From Candidatus Mcinerneyibacterium aminivorans (lineage in GTDB: Bacteria; Macinerneyibacteriota; Macinerneyibacteria; Macinerneyibacteriales; Macinerneyibacteriaceae), in assembly GCA_008086245.1 (NCBI GenBank), contig VSIX01000045.1, positions 1 to 41,533 of the forward strand: a stretch of 41,533 nucleotides of DNA, written 5' to 3'. Both the position numbers and the translations under genes were made by a program. The notes beneath the pieces were generated by a model. The model saw only the letters and a list, made by a program, of their open reading frames with translations. It was not told the origin of the DNA and searched no databases. Position 1 is the first letter of the stretch; the number at the start of each line of letters is the position of its first letter. This document shows positions 1-9,760 of this stretch, in pieces.

Positions 1-17
1 GGGTAAAGGAGATTCTT

Positions 18-692
18 ATGATCAATGAAAAATATTTAATTGTAGGATTGGGCCGATTCGGACAGAGTGTATTGGAAGTTCTTTTAAATTCGAACTCGAA
101 AGTAATGGTTCTTGATAAAGATGAAGAAAAAATAAATAAAATAAAAGATGATGTACAAAATGCTCTCATATTGGATGCGACTAATGAAGATGTTTATTCG
201 AAATTTGATTTGACAGATTTTGCTGCTGCTATTGTTACGATAGGAGAAGATTTTGAAACAACCCTATTGATTTCGATTATGTTAAAACAAAAAGGAATGA
301 ATAAAGTTATTGCAAGAGCTTCAAATGTTATAGAACAGAAAATACTGAAAAAGGTGGGAGCAGATATTGCTGTTGTTCCTGAAATCGAAATAGGAGAAAA
401 AGTTGCAAATAATTTATTGAGTAATAGTGTAAAGGAGGCCATTCCTCTGGCCGAAAATGATTCGATTATACATGTTAAACCTTCAGAAAAACTTGTTGGG
501 CAGACTCTTGAAGAAATAAATATGAGAAGTCAATTTTCAATTAATGTAATTGCAATCAAAACAAAAAATGAAAAGGGAGAGGAAAATACGATGATTCCTA
601 CTTCATCCTATAAGATTAAAGAGGATGATATACTTATTATCGTTGGTAGTAATGAAAATCTGGACAAATTCGCTGATTATGTTATAAGATAA
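18..692 (+). CDS. ktrA: KtrA/TrkA-type K+ channel regulatory subunit (RCK)
   Basis: Cytoplasmic gating subunit of a Ktr/Trk potassium uptake system. It has 224 residues, the usual length of a single-RCK protein; E. coli TrkA is a tandem of two. The N-terminal Rossmann (RCK_N) domain shows GLGRFG at residues 10-15 and an acidic residue (D33) at the end of the second strand, where the nucleotide ribose binds. Residues about 140-224 form the RCK_C ligand domain. The start is the ATG preceded by AAAGGAG six bases upstream. The membrane partner (KtrB/TrkH) is not in the window and probably lies just upstream, because this gene starts almost at the left edge. The next gene follows after 18 bases, so they are likely co-transcribed. 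Family assignment is firm; KtrA rather than TrkA is inferred from length. Confidence 0.93.
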   Translation: MINEKYLIVGLGRFGQSVLEVLLNSNSKVMVLDKDEEKINKIKDDVQNALILDATNEDVYSKFDLTDFAAAIVTIGEDFETTLLISIMLKQKGMNKVIARASNVIEQKILKKVGADIAVVPEIEIGEKVANNLLSNSVKEAIPLAENDSIIHVKPSEKLVGQTLEEINMRSQFSINVIAIKTKNEKGEENTMIPTSSYKIKEDDILIIVGSNENLDKFADYVIR

Positions 693-710
693 TTTAAATA
701 GGAGGTTGCA

Positions 711-1688
711 GTGAAGAATATATTAGTTATTGGTACCGGGGGCACTATTACTATGAAAATAGACAAACAAAAGGGAGGTTCTATACCCTCATTTCAGGTA
801 AATGATTTGGTGAGATCCTTGCCAAAGATTAATAATTTAAATAATGTAGATGTGTATGAATTTTCAAATATACCCAGTCCATATATGAATGTTGAAAGGA
901 TGAATAACCTAGCAAATCTGGTTAGAAAAAAGGTGAAAAATTATGATGGAATTATTATTACACATGGTACCGATACACTTGAGGAAACCGCATATTTTTT
1001 GGACCTTGCTTTAAACACAAAAAAGCCTGTTGTTTTAACGGCGGCAATGAGAAGTTCTAACGATCTGGGGAATGATGGCTTAAGAAACATATGGGCTGCT
1101 TTAAAAACAGTAACATCAAAACATTATACTGGAGAAATTGGAGTAACGGTGGTATTAAATGATGAAATTTATGCTGCAAGGGATGTTACAAAAACATATA
1201 CATCAAATGTCTCAACATTTAGAGCTCCTCTTTTTGGGGCATTAGGAATTGTTGATAATGACAGGGTTTCCTTTTATAATAAACCTTCAAAAAGAATAGA
1301 TATTGATTTTGATAAAGCTGAGGATTCCGTTGCGCTTATAAAAGCTTATTCGGGAATGAATAATGATATAATCGAAAATTTAATAGATCATAGATATAAA
1401 GGTCTTGTAATTGAAGCTTTTGGAAGGGGGAACCTTCCTGAATGGATGGAATCATCAATTGAAAAGGCTATTGATAATGATATGATAGTTGTAATATCAT
1501 CCAGATGTTATATGGGCAGAGTCCTTGGAGATTATGCATATAAAGGGGGCGGTAAAAAATTAGAAGAACTTGGAGCAATTTTTGCATCAAATCTTAGGGG
1601 ATTAAAAGCTAGAATTTTATTAATGTTTGTTATAGGAAAATATGGAACAGATAGGGAAAAAACAAAAAAAATATTCAACAAATTATAA
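711..1688 (+). CDS. ansA: L-asparaginase (asparaginase/glutaminase family)
   Basis: Hydrolyses L-asparagine to aspartate and ammonia. The 325-residue protein carries both family signatures: TGGTI near the N-terminus with the nucleophile Thr12, and HGTDT at residues 85-89, giving Thr87 and Asp88, with the partner Lys161 in DVTKTYTSN. These positions match the catalytic Thr12/Thr89/Asp90/Lys162 set of E. coli AnsB. No signal peptide is visible, so a cytoplasmic (type I-like) enzyme is inferred. The start is GTG, supported by AGGAGG five bases upstream; no other good start is near. It follows the RCK gene by 18 bases, and its last 47 bases lie under the proposed start of rlpA. Substrate preference (Asn or Gln) cannot be read from sequence. 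Confidence 0.93.
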   Translation: MKNILVIGTGGTITMKIDKQKGGSIPSFQVNDLVRSLPKINNLNNVDVYEFSNIPSPYMNVERMNNLANLVRKKVKNYDGIIITHGTDTLEETAYFLDLALNTKKPVVLTAAMRSSNDLGNDGLRNIWAALKTVTSKHYTGEIGVTVVLNDEIYAARDVTKTYTSNVSTFRAPLFGALGIVDNDRVSFYNKPSKRIDIDFDKAEDSVALIKAYSGMNNDIIENLIDHRYKGLVIEAFGRGNLPEWMESSIEKAIDNDMIVVISSRCYMGRVLGDYAYKGGGKKLEELGAIFASNLRGLKARILLMFVIGKYGTDREKTKKIFNKL

Positions 1689-2292
1689 TAAATGTATTAT
1701 TTTATATTTACTTTTATTTATAATTTCTAATCTGTTTTATGCTCAACCGGAAACCTATAAAGGTTATGCCTCCTGGTACGGACCTAATTTTAATGGTCAG
1801 AAAACAGCTAATGGTGAAACTTACAATATGTATGATCTTACCGCAGCACATAAGACTCTTCCTTTTAATACTTATATTAAAGTAACTAATTTAGAAAATA
1901 ATAAGACAGTTGTGGTTAGAATTAATGACAGAGGCCCCTTTATAAAAAATAGAATAATTGATTTATCATACCAGGCTGCTAGAGAAATTGATCTAATAAG
2001 TAAAGGAACCTGTAAAGTTAAACTCGAAGTAGTTGAAAAATCCAAGAAAAATTCACAAAATGGTACTGAACTATTTATTTATATTGCAAAATTTTCGCAT
2101 ATAAATAATGCAAAAAAATTCAAAAAAAAGTTTGAAAATAAATTTAAAAATATAAAAATATTAAAAAGAAAAAATTATTTTGTTTTACTTGGACCTTATT
2201 CTAGCATGATCGAAGCAAATAAAACACTAAAAAGGTTAAAATATTACAAATATGAGGGGAAGATAATCAATGGCTCTTGTTTCAATAAGTAA
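1642..2292 (+). CDS. rlpA: RlpA-like septal ring lytic transglycosylase with SPOR domain
   Basis: Exported cell-wall protein of the RlpA family, which cleaves denuded peptidoglycan glycan strands at the septum. Visible parts are a Lys-rich start, a hydrophobic segment at residues 18-33 ending in FYAQ (likely signal peptide), a double-psi beta-barrel at about 39-131 ([25 protein letters not shown]; the conserved His and catalytic Asp are probably H70 and D96), and a SPOR domain at about 143-212 that would bind denuded glycan. There is no lipobox Cys, unlike E. coli RlpA, so a soluble or membrane-anchored form is inferred. The only ATG in frame before the signal segment lies 47 bases inside the asparaginase gene, preceded by a weak TAGGA; the start is therefore uncertain. 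It overlaps the following ABC-F gene by 23 bases. Confidence 0.85.
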   Translation: MEQIGKKQKKYSTNYNKCIILYLLLFIISNLFYAQPETYKGYASWYGPNFNGQKTANGETYNMYDLTAAHKTLPFNTYIKVTNLENNKTVVVRINDRGPFIKNRIIDLSYQAAREIDLISKGTCKVKLEVVEKSKKNSQNGTELFIYIAKFSHINNAKKFKKKFENKFKNIKILKRKNYFVLLGPYSSMIEANKTLKRLKYYKYEGKIINGSCFNK

Positions 2293-4105
2293 TCTAGGTA
2301 AATATTTCCCTGAAAATAAAATTTTTGAAGACCTATCCTTTTCTATATCTGAAAATGAAAAAATAGGTCTGATTGGGAAAAATGGCAGCGGTAAAACTAC
2401 ATTATTTAAAATTATTGCCGGAAAAATAGAGCCCAGTAAAGGGAAAGTTCATAAAGCAAAAAATATTTCTATTGGATATCTCTCTCAAAAATTTAATTTA
2501 AAGGAATCCGGTACGGTTCATGATGAGCTGATAAAAATGTTTACTCATTTGAATGAGGTCTATGAAAAAATTCAAAAAGTATCCCTTGAGTTAAAAAGAG
2601 ACAATACCAAAAAAGCTGAACTCCAAAACCTTATGGATAAATACGAAAGATTGGGGGGATACAGATATGAAACAAAAATCAAACAGGTTATGGGAGGATT
2701 AAATATTTTACAGTTTAAGGACAGAAAGATAAGAACTTTAAGCGGAGGAGAAAAAGTTAGGGTTGCTCTTGCTAAAGTTCTTGTTCAGGAACCAGATTTG
2801 ATTCTTCTCGATGAACCAACTAATCATCTGGATTTAAAATCGATTAACTGGCTTGGAGAATTTATAAAAAAAACCAAAAGTGCCGTTTTTCTTATTAGTC
2901 ATAATAGATATCTTTTAAAAAATAGTATTACTAAAATAGCAGAAATAGTAAACAAAGACATTAAAATCTATAGAGGAAATTATGATTTTTACAAAAAGAA
3001 AAAACAGAATGATTTAGAGTATAGAAAAAAAAGATATAAAAAACAGAAGAAAAAAGTTGAAAAATTGAAAGCATATATTAGAAAATATAAAGCAGGAAAC
3101 AGGGCAACAATGGCAAAAAGCAGAGAGAAAATGCTTGAAAAAATATCACTAATAGATAAACCCGGGAAATTTGAATATAATGTAGAATTAAATTTTAACA
3201 ATTTTGAGGATTCGGGAAATGATATATTGAAAATAAACAGCCTGGATGTAGAAAATTTGTTTAGTATAAAAGAGCTTAATGTTTTTAAAAATGATAAAAT
3301 TGGGATTATAGGAAAAAATGGATGCGGAAAAACCACTCTGCTAAATACAATAATTGATGGTAATAAGAATATTTCCTACGGAAAAAATCTTAAAATTTCT
3401 TATTTTAGGCAGAATTTAGATTTTTTTGATGAAGATATCCATATGGTTGATTATTTGAATGAAAAATATTTTTTGGATGAAGATGAAGCTAGAGAATATC
3501 TTGGATATTTTGATTTTTCACAGGATGAAGCCTTTAAAATTATCAGAAATTTGAGCGGTGGAGAAAGAGCAAGATTTAAACTCCTGGATATGATTCTGGA
3601 ATCTCCAAATTTAATTATTATGGATGAGCCCACAAATCATTTAGATATCAATTTTCTGGAAGTGCTGGAAGAGGGTTTGAAAAAATTCAAGGGGACTCTA
3701 ATTGTAGTATCCCATGATTTGTTTTTTTTAAAAAATGTAATAAATAAGTTGTGGTTTATGAATAATAAGAAAATCAAGGAAATAAAATATGATGTGGAAA
3801 AATTTCTTGATAATTTTTCTTATACTTCAACAAGCAAAAAGACGATGACTAATAATTCCAGTAAAAAAGATTACAAAAAACAGAAAAAGCAAAGAAACCG
3901 AAGAAAACAAATGAAAAGAAGACTAAAGGTTTATGAGAACAAAATTGAAAATATTGAAAAGTCAATAAAAGAATTAGAAAATAAAATGCAAAACAATCAT
4001 TCTCCAAATAAACTTGAAGAACTTTATCTGGAAAAAGAAAAAAAACATAAAAAATTATTAGATATGATGGAGAAATGGGAGTATATTAAGGAGAAATTAG
4101 ATTGA
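2270..4105 (+). CDS. ABC-F family ATPase (Uup/EttA type, ribosome-associated)
   Basis: Soluble tandem ABC ATPase with no membrane segments. ABC-F proteins act on the ribosomal E site (EttA, Uup, YbiT) or give antibiotic resistance by target protection. Two complete cassettes are seen: Walker [10 protein letters not shown] (36-44), LSGGE (157-161), DEPTNHLD (181-188); then GKNGCGKTT (348-356), LSGGE (428-432), DEPTNHLD (452-459). The linker between them (about 235-300) is Lys/Arg-rich and helical, as expected for the P-site tRNA-interaction motif, and residues 530-611 form a C-terminal basic coiled coil as in Uup. The start ATG has GAGGGGA nine bases upstream and overlaps rlpA. With 611 residues it is a normal length. 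The housekeeping role is more likely than resistance, but the subfamily is not resolved. Confidence 0.92.
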   Translation: MALVSISNLGKYFPENKIFEDLSFSISENEKIGLIGKNGSGKTTLFKIIAGKIEPSKGKVHKAKNISIGYLSQKFNLKESGTVHDELIKMFTHLNEVYEKIQKVSLELKRDNTKKAELQNLMDKYERLGGYRYETKIKQVMGGLNILQFKDRKIRTLSGGEKVRVALAKVLVQEPDLILLDEPTNHLDLKSINWLGEFIKKTKSAVFLISHNRYLLKNSITKIAEIVNKDIKIYRGNYDFYKKKKQNDLEYRKKRYKKQKKKVEKLKAYIRKYKAGNRATMAKSREKMLEKISLIDKPGKFEYNVELNFNNFEDSGNDILKINSLDVENLFSIKELNVFKNDKIGIIGKNGCGKTTLLNTIIDGNKNISYGKNLKISYFRQNLDFFDEDIHMVDYLNEKYFLDEDEAREYLGYFDFSQDEAFKIIRNLSGGERARFKLLDMILESPNLIIMDEPTNHLDINFLEVLEEGLKKFKGTLIVVSHDLFFLKNVINKLWFMNNKKIKEIKYDVEKFLDNFSYTSTSKKTMTNNSSKKDYKKQKKQRNRRKQMKRRLKVYENKIENIEKSIKELENKMQNNHSPNKLEELYLEKEKKHKKLLDMMEKWEYIKEKLD

Positions 4106-4111
4106 AAATTA

Positions 4112-4140
4112 TTGACTTAAGAAGTCTTTTATAGTATAGT
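4112..4140 (+). promoter_or_regulatory. Sigma70-type promoter for a leaderless transcript
   Basis: TTGACT (4112-4117), a 17-base spacer and TATAGT (4135-4140). The expected transcription start, seven bases after the -10 box, is the A of the ATG at 4147. No Shine-Dalgarno can exist in such a transcript. It would drive the operon from 4147 onwards. Confidence 0.75.
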
Positions 4141-4146
4141 AGATAT

Positions 4147-4410
4147 ATGGGATTGAAGATTGTACTATTTGCGGTTGTGTATTTTATTTCATTTTATTTA
4201 GTTCTTAGAGCCCTAGAAGAAGAAACAAGAAAAAAGATTCAAACGTTAATTATTTATTTAGGAGCATTTTTATTTGGTACCAATATTATTATTGATATTG
4301 GATGGAGCCTTCAAAACAAGCTGAAGATTTATTATTTAATACCAATAATATTGTTTTTTGTTGTATTTTATGGAATTATTGTATTTATATCATATAAAAG
4401 ACGGGGTTAA
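4147..4410 (+). CDS. Small integral membrane protein, unknown function
   Basis: I do not recognise a family. The 87-residue protein is mostly hydrophobic, with three likely membrane helices: residues about 2-21, 33-52 and 60-82. A short charged loop (EEETRKK) follows the first helix, and the tail is basic (KRRG). It is the first gene after a strong promoter and appears to lack any 5' leader: the ATG lies at the predicted transcription start. The zinc-ribbon/SH3 membrane protein begins 20 bases after its stop, so the two are probably co-expressed and may act together in the inner membrane. Coding status is supported by the promoter placement, by codon use like its neighbours and by the operon fit rather than by homology. 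Confidence 0.7.
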   Translation: MGLKIVLFAVVYFISFYLVLRALEEETRKKIQTLIIYLGAFLFGTNIIIDIGWSLQNKLKIYYLIPIILFFVVFYGIIVFISYKRRG

Positions 4411-4430
4411 ATTTAAGAGAGGTGAACGAT

Positions 4431-7010
4431 ATGGCATTTTTTATGTGTCCACAGTGTGGAGCTGACATTGATTTGACAGATACAAATAAATGTGAATTTT
4501 GCGGTTATGAGTTGAATATGAGCGAATGTGTTGAATGTGGAAAAGAAATTCCTGTTGATTCAAATGTATGTCCTTATTGTGATGCAGAACAGGGTGAAAT
4601 CGCAAATGAATCTTTAGAACAGGCTTCTGAAGTAGAAATGGATACTGATATTGAAGCTGAACAGGAAGAGGATCAATTTTTATCTGATATTGAAAGCGCT
4701 ATTGAATCAGATATACCTTCTGAGGATCAGGAAATTGAATCTGATGAGAGTTTGAATCAGATTTCAGAAGAAGAAACAGATATTGATAATAAAGAGGAAT
4801 CCCAGACTGAATTTGTTCAAATTGAAGATGATACTTCTGATATGGAACAAATGGAAGAATCATTTGAAACGAAAGGTAGCAGCGAAAGTATAGATTCTGA
4901 AAAGGAACAAAAGATCCAGGAAGAATTAATTACATCAGGGGAAGAGCCAACAGATTTAGAAGCTGAAGAAGAATCTTATGTGGATGAATCTGAAGAAGAG
5001 ATTGAAGCTGAAAAAGACGTAATTTCTAATGTGACCGGGGAAGAAACATTTGATGAGACCGAAACCGATGAAGAACTGGATTTCGGACACAGGGAAGAAA
5101 TTGAAGAAATTATTGAAGAGCCGGGAATTCAGGAAGATCTGATAGAGGATGAAGAAGAAGAATTTATTCAGGAAGAAGATGAATATCTTGAATCTCTGGA
5201 TGATATAGAACTGGGAGCGGAAGAAGAGTCCCATGAAAAAATTTATGATTATGAAGAAGAGGAACTCACATCTGAAGATTTAGAAGAAAGTACATCAGAT
5301 ACAGAAGAAACAGTTTCAGCTGAAGAGAGAACTTCCCAAAAAGATAAAGATAAAGATAAAGAAGAACAGGTTTGTCCTGAATGCGAAGCTAAAAACCCCG
5401 CAATGGCAAAATTTTGTTTGAATTGCGGTGCCAAACTCCAGGTTCCCGAGGAGGAGGAGAAAAAGAATATATGTCCGGAATGCGGAACTGAAAATCTGGA
5501 AGATGCCAGATTTTGTATGGTTTGTGGGACTAGTTTATCAGCTGAAAAAGAGATAAAAGAGAAAAAGATGGAAACTCCTCTAAAAAAAGAATCGCCTAAG
5601 GAAGACAAAAAACAATATAAGGTAAAAATCAAATACGATAAAGATAATAAATTCAAATATAGATTTGTTAAAAATAAAATAAAAGGGATTAAAACCGTTA
5701 TAGATGAAAAAGAACTTGAAACATTAATGAGTAATAACAATTTTGTGGTTTCAATTCCTGTAAACAGCTTTAGAGATTTTAAGATGGAACTGGAAGAGCT
5801 GGATTGCAGTGTTGAAAGAATTGATAAATCTGCAGAAACTTCTGAGACCAAACAAGCCGAAAAAGAAGAATATGAAGAAGTTACTAAAAATTATGTAGAA
5901 ATTAAGGAGCTTCCTGAAAAAACAGAGCAGTGGCAGTCAAAATTTGTGAGTATGTTAAGTGCTATGCGCCCTGATATTACAGATGAGGAGGCAGAAAAAA
6001 TTTCAAAGGGAGCTGAAAAGAGAATTGAGGTAAAAAATAAAGAAGATGGTCAGCAACTTGCTAAGGTACTTTCAGCATTGAATTGTGAGACAGAAGTAAT
6101 TGAAGGAAAAGAAAAAATAAAAAAAGAACCGGAAGAAGAGATTCATAAAAAGGAAGAAACCGATTCAGCTGGGAAGAAAAAAGAAGAAAAAGATATAGAA
6201 AAAGAAATTGAACAGGAAATGAAAGCCAGAATGAAGACCCAAGAGGGGAAAAAACAGGAAGAAACAGAAACAAAACCTGAAGAACAGGAAAAGAAGGAAG
6301 AAGAAAAACCTAAATTTTTAATTTTATCGGGAGTTGATAAAAACAACTGGGTTGTTAGGGAGAGATTGCTTGAAAAACTTGTTAAAATGTATCCAAATAT
6401 GACAAGAGACATAGCTGAAGGAATAGTTACCCAACCTGTTGTCAAACTCCGTGTTAAAAATATGGAAGAAGCTCAAAAATATAAGCCTGAATTTGAAGAT
6501 ATGGGATGGAACACAAGAATTGAAGATGTTGCAAAAATGCTAAAAGCAAGAAAATCTAAACGTAAAAGTAATGTTAATGTTGAAAAAAGAAAACAGATAC
6601 ATCAGGCTTACCTGAAAAGAGAAAAAAGTAAAAGAAGAAATATACTTACCACAATATTAATTGCAATATTTGTGATAGGAATTGGGTATTTTCTATACTC
6701 AAGCTTTTTTGTTTCTCACGATTATATGCTTGTTGAGGCTGAAGTTGGTCATAATGAAGTTGAATTATCAACCAGTGGAGAACCGGTGGTTCATCTTAGA
6801 AAAAATCCAAGAATGGATTCACAGCGTGTCGGAGTACCAATTCAAATTGGAAGTGTATTGGAACTTGAAAGAAATCAACCAATACAGGTTGGAGGATATA
6901 GCTGGTTTGAAGTTAAGGTTCCAGGAATAAGGGGACGTACTGGATATATAAGAGGGGATATAGTAATTCCTTCAGATAAAAACGGGAATCCAGTCTCCGA
7001 ATCACCATAA
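4431..7010 (+). CDS. Zinc-ribbon / acidic / L12-CTD-like repeat / TM / SH3-like protein
   Basis: Unrecognised multidomain protein of 859 residues. In order: two N-terminal zinc ribbons (Cys pairs 6/9 with 21/24, and 33/36 with 47/50); a very acidic, low-complexity stretch (about 55-310); two more ribbons (from C315 and C348, CPEC...FCxxCG form); three repeated alpha/beta segments (about 394-465, 499-559, 627-700) that resemble the C-terminal domain of ribosomal protein L7/L12, each ending in a (D/N)-C/G-x-(V/T) beta strand; one TM helix (about 737-760); and a C-terminal bacterial SH3-like domain (about 770-850, VHLRKNPRMDS, GYSWFEVKV). Topology is inferred as N-terminus inside, SH3 outside. 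I chose ATG 4431, with GAGAGGTG six bases upstream, over the in-frame GTG at 4422 that lies inside that ribosome binding site. The cytoplasmic part could sense or bind something and relay to the cell wall; function is unknown. Confidence 0.85.
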   Translation: MAFFMCPQCGADIDLTDTNKCEFCGYELNMSECVECGKEIPVDSNVCPYCDAEQGEIANESLEQASEVEMDTDIEAEQEEDQFLSDIESAIESDIPSEDQEIESDESLNQISEEETDIDNKEESQTEFVQIEDDTSDMEQMEESFETKGSSESIDSEKEQKIQEELITSGEEPTDLEAEEESYVDESEEEIEAEKDVISNVTGEETFDETETDEELDFGHREEIEEIIEEPGIQEDLIEDEEEEFIQEEDEYLESLDDIELGAEEESHEKIYDYEEEELTSEDLEESTSDTEETVSAEERTSQKDKDKDKEEQVCPECEAKNPAMAKFCLNCGAKLQVPEEEEKKNICPECGTENLEDARFCMVCGTSLSAEKEIKEKKMETPLKKESPKEDKKQYKVKIKYDKDNKFKYRFVKNKIKGIKTVIDEKELETLMSNNNFVVSIPVNSFRDFKMELEELDCSVERIDKSAETSETKQAEKEEYEEVTKNYVEIKELPEKTEQWQSKFVSMLSAMRPDITDEEAEKISKGAEKRIEVKNKEDGQQLAKVLSALNCETEVIEGKEKIKKEPEEEIHKKEETDSAGKKKEEKDIEKEIEQEMKARMKTQEGKKQEETETKPEEQEKKEEEKPKFLILSGVDKNNWVVRERLLEKLVKMYPNMTRDIAEGIVTQPVVKLRVKNMEEAQKYKPEFEDMGWNTRIEDVAKMLKARKSKRKSNVNVEKRKQIHQAYLKREKSKRRNILTTILIAIFVIGIGYFLYSSFFVSHDYMLVEAEVGHNEVELSTSGEPVVHLRKNPRMDSQRVGVPIQIGSVLELERNQPIQVGGYSWFEVKVPGIRGRTGYIRGDIVIPSDKNGNPVSESP

Positions 7011-7026
7011 AACAAGAATGTAAATT

Positions 7027-9759
7027 ATGCCTAAAAAAGCATCATTTACATTTCTTATTCTGATTTTATTTTTTTCAAATGTAAATTTATCTTTTGCATC
7101 TTTTGGAAAAAATAAAATTAATTATAAACAGTACAAATGGAAAGTATATAAATCAGATTATTTTAATGTTTATTATTATCCACCTGAAGAAAATATCATA
7201 AAAACTGCTATCCCAATCATTGAGAAAACTGTAAACGAATACAAAAAATTTTTTTCTATTACATCGAAGCTTAAAATACCCATAATTATTTATCATAATG
7301 TTTATAAATTTAGGGAAACAAATATTGTTCCATATATTTTACCCGAAGGTGTCGGTGGTTTTACTGAGTTTTCAAAGGGAAGAGTTGTAGTACCTTTTAA
7401 TGGGTCTTTAAGTGAATTAGAACATGTTTTACGACACGAACTTGTACATGAGTTTGTTTTAGTTAAAATATCTGAGATTAGAAAGTATAATCAAAATATT
7501 AGAGGAATTCACCTTCCATTATGGTTTCATGAAGGTCTGGCCGAATATTTATCCAATGGCTTTCCACATCAGGATAAGATTTTTTTGAGCACAATTCTTA
7601 AAAATGATAGATTTGTTTCGCTGGATAGAATGAATTCTATTTTAGGTACCTACCTGATGTATAAAGAGGGCCAGGCTTTTATTTCTTTTCTTGATGAGAA
7701 ATACGGCATAGAAATAATTAAAAAATATTTTGAAACCATGTATCTTTATGATAACTTTTCTGATGCTATTGAAAATATATGTGGGGATAGTTTTGATGAA
7801 ATCAGCTATAGTTTTGAAATTTGGTTAAAAAATCAGTATATATTTGAAACAAAAAAATTTGATAATATATATGATAAATGCAAAAAAATTAAGGAAGATA
7901 TTTTTAGATACTACAAAACTGGAGAAGATCAGGCAGTTTATATAACAAATAAATGGGGCTATATTGATATTTACAAACAAGTAAATAACACAGAGAAAAG
8001 ATTGTTTCGTATTGGCAATAAAGCGGATTATGAGTATTTATCGATTAAAAACATGCCTGTGTATCATCATGAAAATAAATTATTTCTTGGGGTAAAGTAT
8101 CAAAATAATGATATTATAGTTATTTATGATATAAAAAAAGAAAAAGTAGAAAAAAGGTTAAAAAATATTTCAAATATTAGTATTATTTATTCTATAAATT
8201 ATAAAAATGATATGCTGTATATCTCAGGTCTGGGAAATGATGATAAAAATTATATTGTAAGATATAATATTAATACACAGGAGTATAATACGGTTCTAAA
8301 AACTGATAATTCTATAAATAATTTTTCCATTTATAAAAAGAAAATTGTTTTCTCGAAGGAATACGGCAAAAAAGGGTATAAGAAAATATTTGTTTATAAC
8401 ATGAATACAAAAAAAACAGAAAAAAGAACCAATGGAGAAAGTAATGATTATTTTCCTATATATCTAAGTAATGGGCAAATTGTTTTTCTTTCTGATCGTG
8501 AGGGAGATACAAATATTTACAAACTATCTAAAAATAAAATTATTAAAATGACAGAATTTCCGGTATATATAAATAATATTTGGAAAAATAAAAATAAGAT
8601 TTATTTTACTGCTGTATCCCGGGATAGAACTGCATTTCGATTGGAAGAACCTATAAATAAAGTTGTACAGACAAAGGATGAAGAATTATCCTATTTTACT
8701 TATCCCAAAATTGATAAAAAGATAATTGAAGAAAATACCCGTCAATATAAATCTAAGTTAACCCTGGATATTTTAAAAGCAAATGTGATGAGCTCCCCTA
8801 AAATGGGCTATATAGGAGATATTTCCTTATTATTTTCAGATATGCTTGACAATGAAGAGCTTTTTTTTACAGTTGGAATGAGCGATGCCCATCATAGAAT
8901 AGAAAACATTGTTAAAAAAAGTAATTATTATTTACAGTATGTTAACAAATATTATAGGTGGAATTATTATTATTCCCTGTATCATTTTTATAAACCATTT
9001 AACTATTATACATCTCAATTATATGATGATTTATACGATGAGAGACTTGCAGGTGCTGAAGCCGGTTTGATTTATCCATTCTCAAGATTTAGAAGAATAT
9101 CGGGTGGGGTAAACCTGAATTATAAGGAAAGAGAATATATCATTCCCCATGAATGGTATCATAAATATTATATGAGTTTGAATTTTAAATATGTATTTGA
9201 TAACACAATTTGGAATGAAGTTGGACCGATAGATGGCTGGAGATATCTTTTGAAATATAGTATTGATTTTGATTTAGAAAATAAATTGAATGTCTTTTCT
9301 CAGTATTATAATGTTGATTTCAGGAAATATTTTAGAGTTTTTGAAAACTCTGCAGTTGCTGCTAGAATAAATTATGCTGAATCATTGGGGAAAAAGAGAG
9401 AAAAAGATATCCTTTCAATGGGGGGGTCCTTATCCATGAGGGGATACAGGTATTTTCATTTTAAGGGGACAAAATTATTTCTTTTTAATCTTGAATACAG
9501 ATTTCTTATGATTCAAAATATTGTTCTTGATTTAACATCCGAAAATATAATTCTGCCAGGGGTTTATTCTTCTGTTTTTTTTGATATGGGAAACTGCTGG
9601 AATGAAGATAGCAATAATAATATGCATGGAAGCTATGGAATAAGCTTCCAGATGGGTTTTGGGGCCTTTGCCATAAGATATGATCTAGCCAGAAAAACAA
9701 ATTTTGAAAATATCAGTTACGATACAGCACATACTTTTGCTCTAGGATGGAACTTTTAA
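7027..9759 (+). CDS. Exported peptidase-MA metalloprotease / beta-propeller / outer membrane barrel fusion
   Basis: A 910-residue envelope protein. A signal peptide (about 1-25, ending LSFAS) is followed by a gluzincin-type metalloprotease domain with HELVH (137-141) and a third Glu ligand candidate E169 in WFHEGLAEY, matching the peptidase MA/M1-like HExxH-E layout. Residues about 290-560 contain repeated strands of the TolB/WD40-like type (for example QIVFLSDREGDTNIYKL). Residues about 640-910 look like an outer membrane beta-barrel of the BamA/surface-antigen class: alternating aromatic strands, GGSLSMRGYRYF, and a C-terminal NF. This implies a diderm envelope and export of the protein to the outer membrane. 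It starts 16 bases after the previous gene without a clear Shine-Dalgarno, and the next gene starts one base after its stop. Substrate is unknown. Confidence 0.82.
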   Translation: MPKKASFTFLILILFFSNVNLSFASFGKNKINYKQYKWKVYKSDYFNVYYYPPEENIIKTAIPIIEKTVNEYKKFFSITSKLKIPIIIYHNVYKFRETNIVPYILPEGVGGFTEFSKGRVVVPFNGSLSELEHVLRHELVHEFVLVKISEIRKYNQNIRGIHLPLWFHEGLAEYLSNGFPHQDKIFLSTILKNDRFVSLDRMNSILGTYLMYKEGQAFISFLDEKYGIEIIKKYFETMYLYDNFSDAIENICGDSFDEISYSFEIWLKNQYIFETKKFDNIYDKCKKIKEDIFRYYKTGEDQAVYITNKWGYIDIYKQVNNTEKRLFRIGNKADYEYLSIKNMPVYHHENKLFLGVKYQNNDIIVIYDIKKEKVEKRLKNISNISIIYSINYKNDMLYISGLGNDDKNYIVRYNINTQEYNTVLKTDNSINNFSIYKKKIVFSKEYGKKGYKKIFVYNMNTKKTEKRTNGESNDYFPIYLSNGQIVFLSDREGDTNIYKLSKNKIIKMTEFPVYINNIWKNKNKIYFTAVSRDRTAFRLEEPINKVVQTKDEELSYFTYPKIDKKIIEENTRQYKSKLTLDILKANVMSSPKMGYIGDISLLFSDMLDNEELFFTVGMSDAHHRIENIVKKSNYYLQYVNKYYRWNYYYSLYHFYKPFNYYTSQLYDDLYDERLAGAEAGLIYPFSRFRRISGGVNLNYKEREYIIPHEWYHKYYMSLNFKYVFDNTIWNEVGPIDGWRYLLKYSIDFDLENKLNVFSQYYNVDFRKYFRVFENSAVAARINYAESLGKKREKDILSMGGSLSMRGYRYFHFKGTKLFLFNLEYRFLMIQNIVLDLTSENIILPGVYSSVFFDMGNCWNEDSNNNMHGSYGISFQMGFGAFAIRYDLARKTNFENISYDTAHTFALGWNF

Positions 9760-9760
9760 T

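Noticed and set aside
5249-5851. Long minus-strand open frame (200 codons) within the zinc-ribbon gene.
   Set aside because: It is the complement of an acidic, Glu/Asp-codon-rich region, giving an artificial Ser/Leu/Phe-rich translation without a ribosome binding site.
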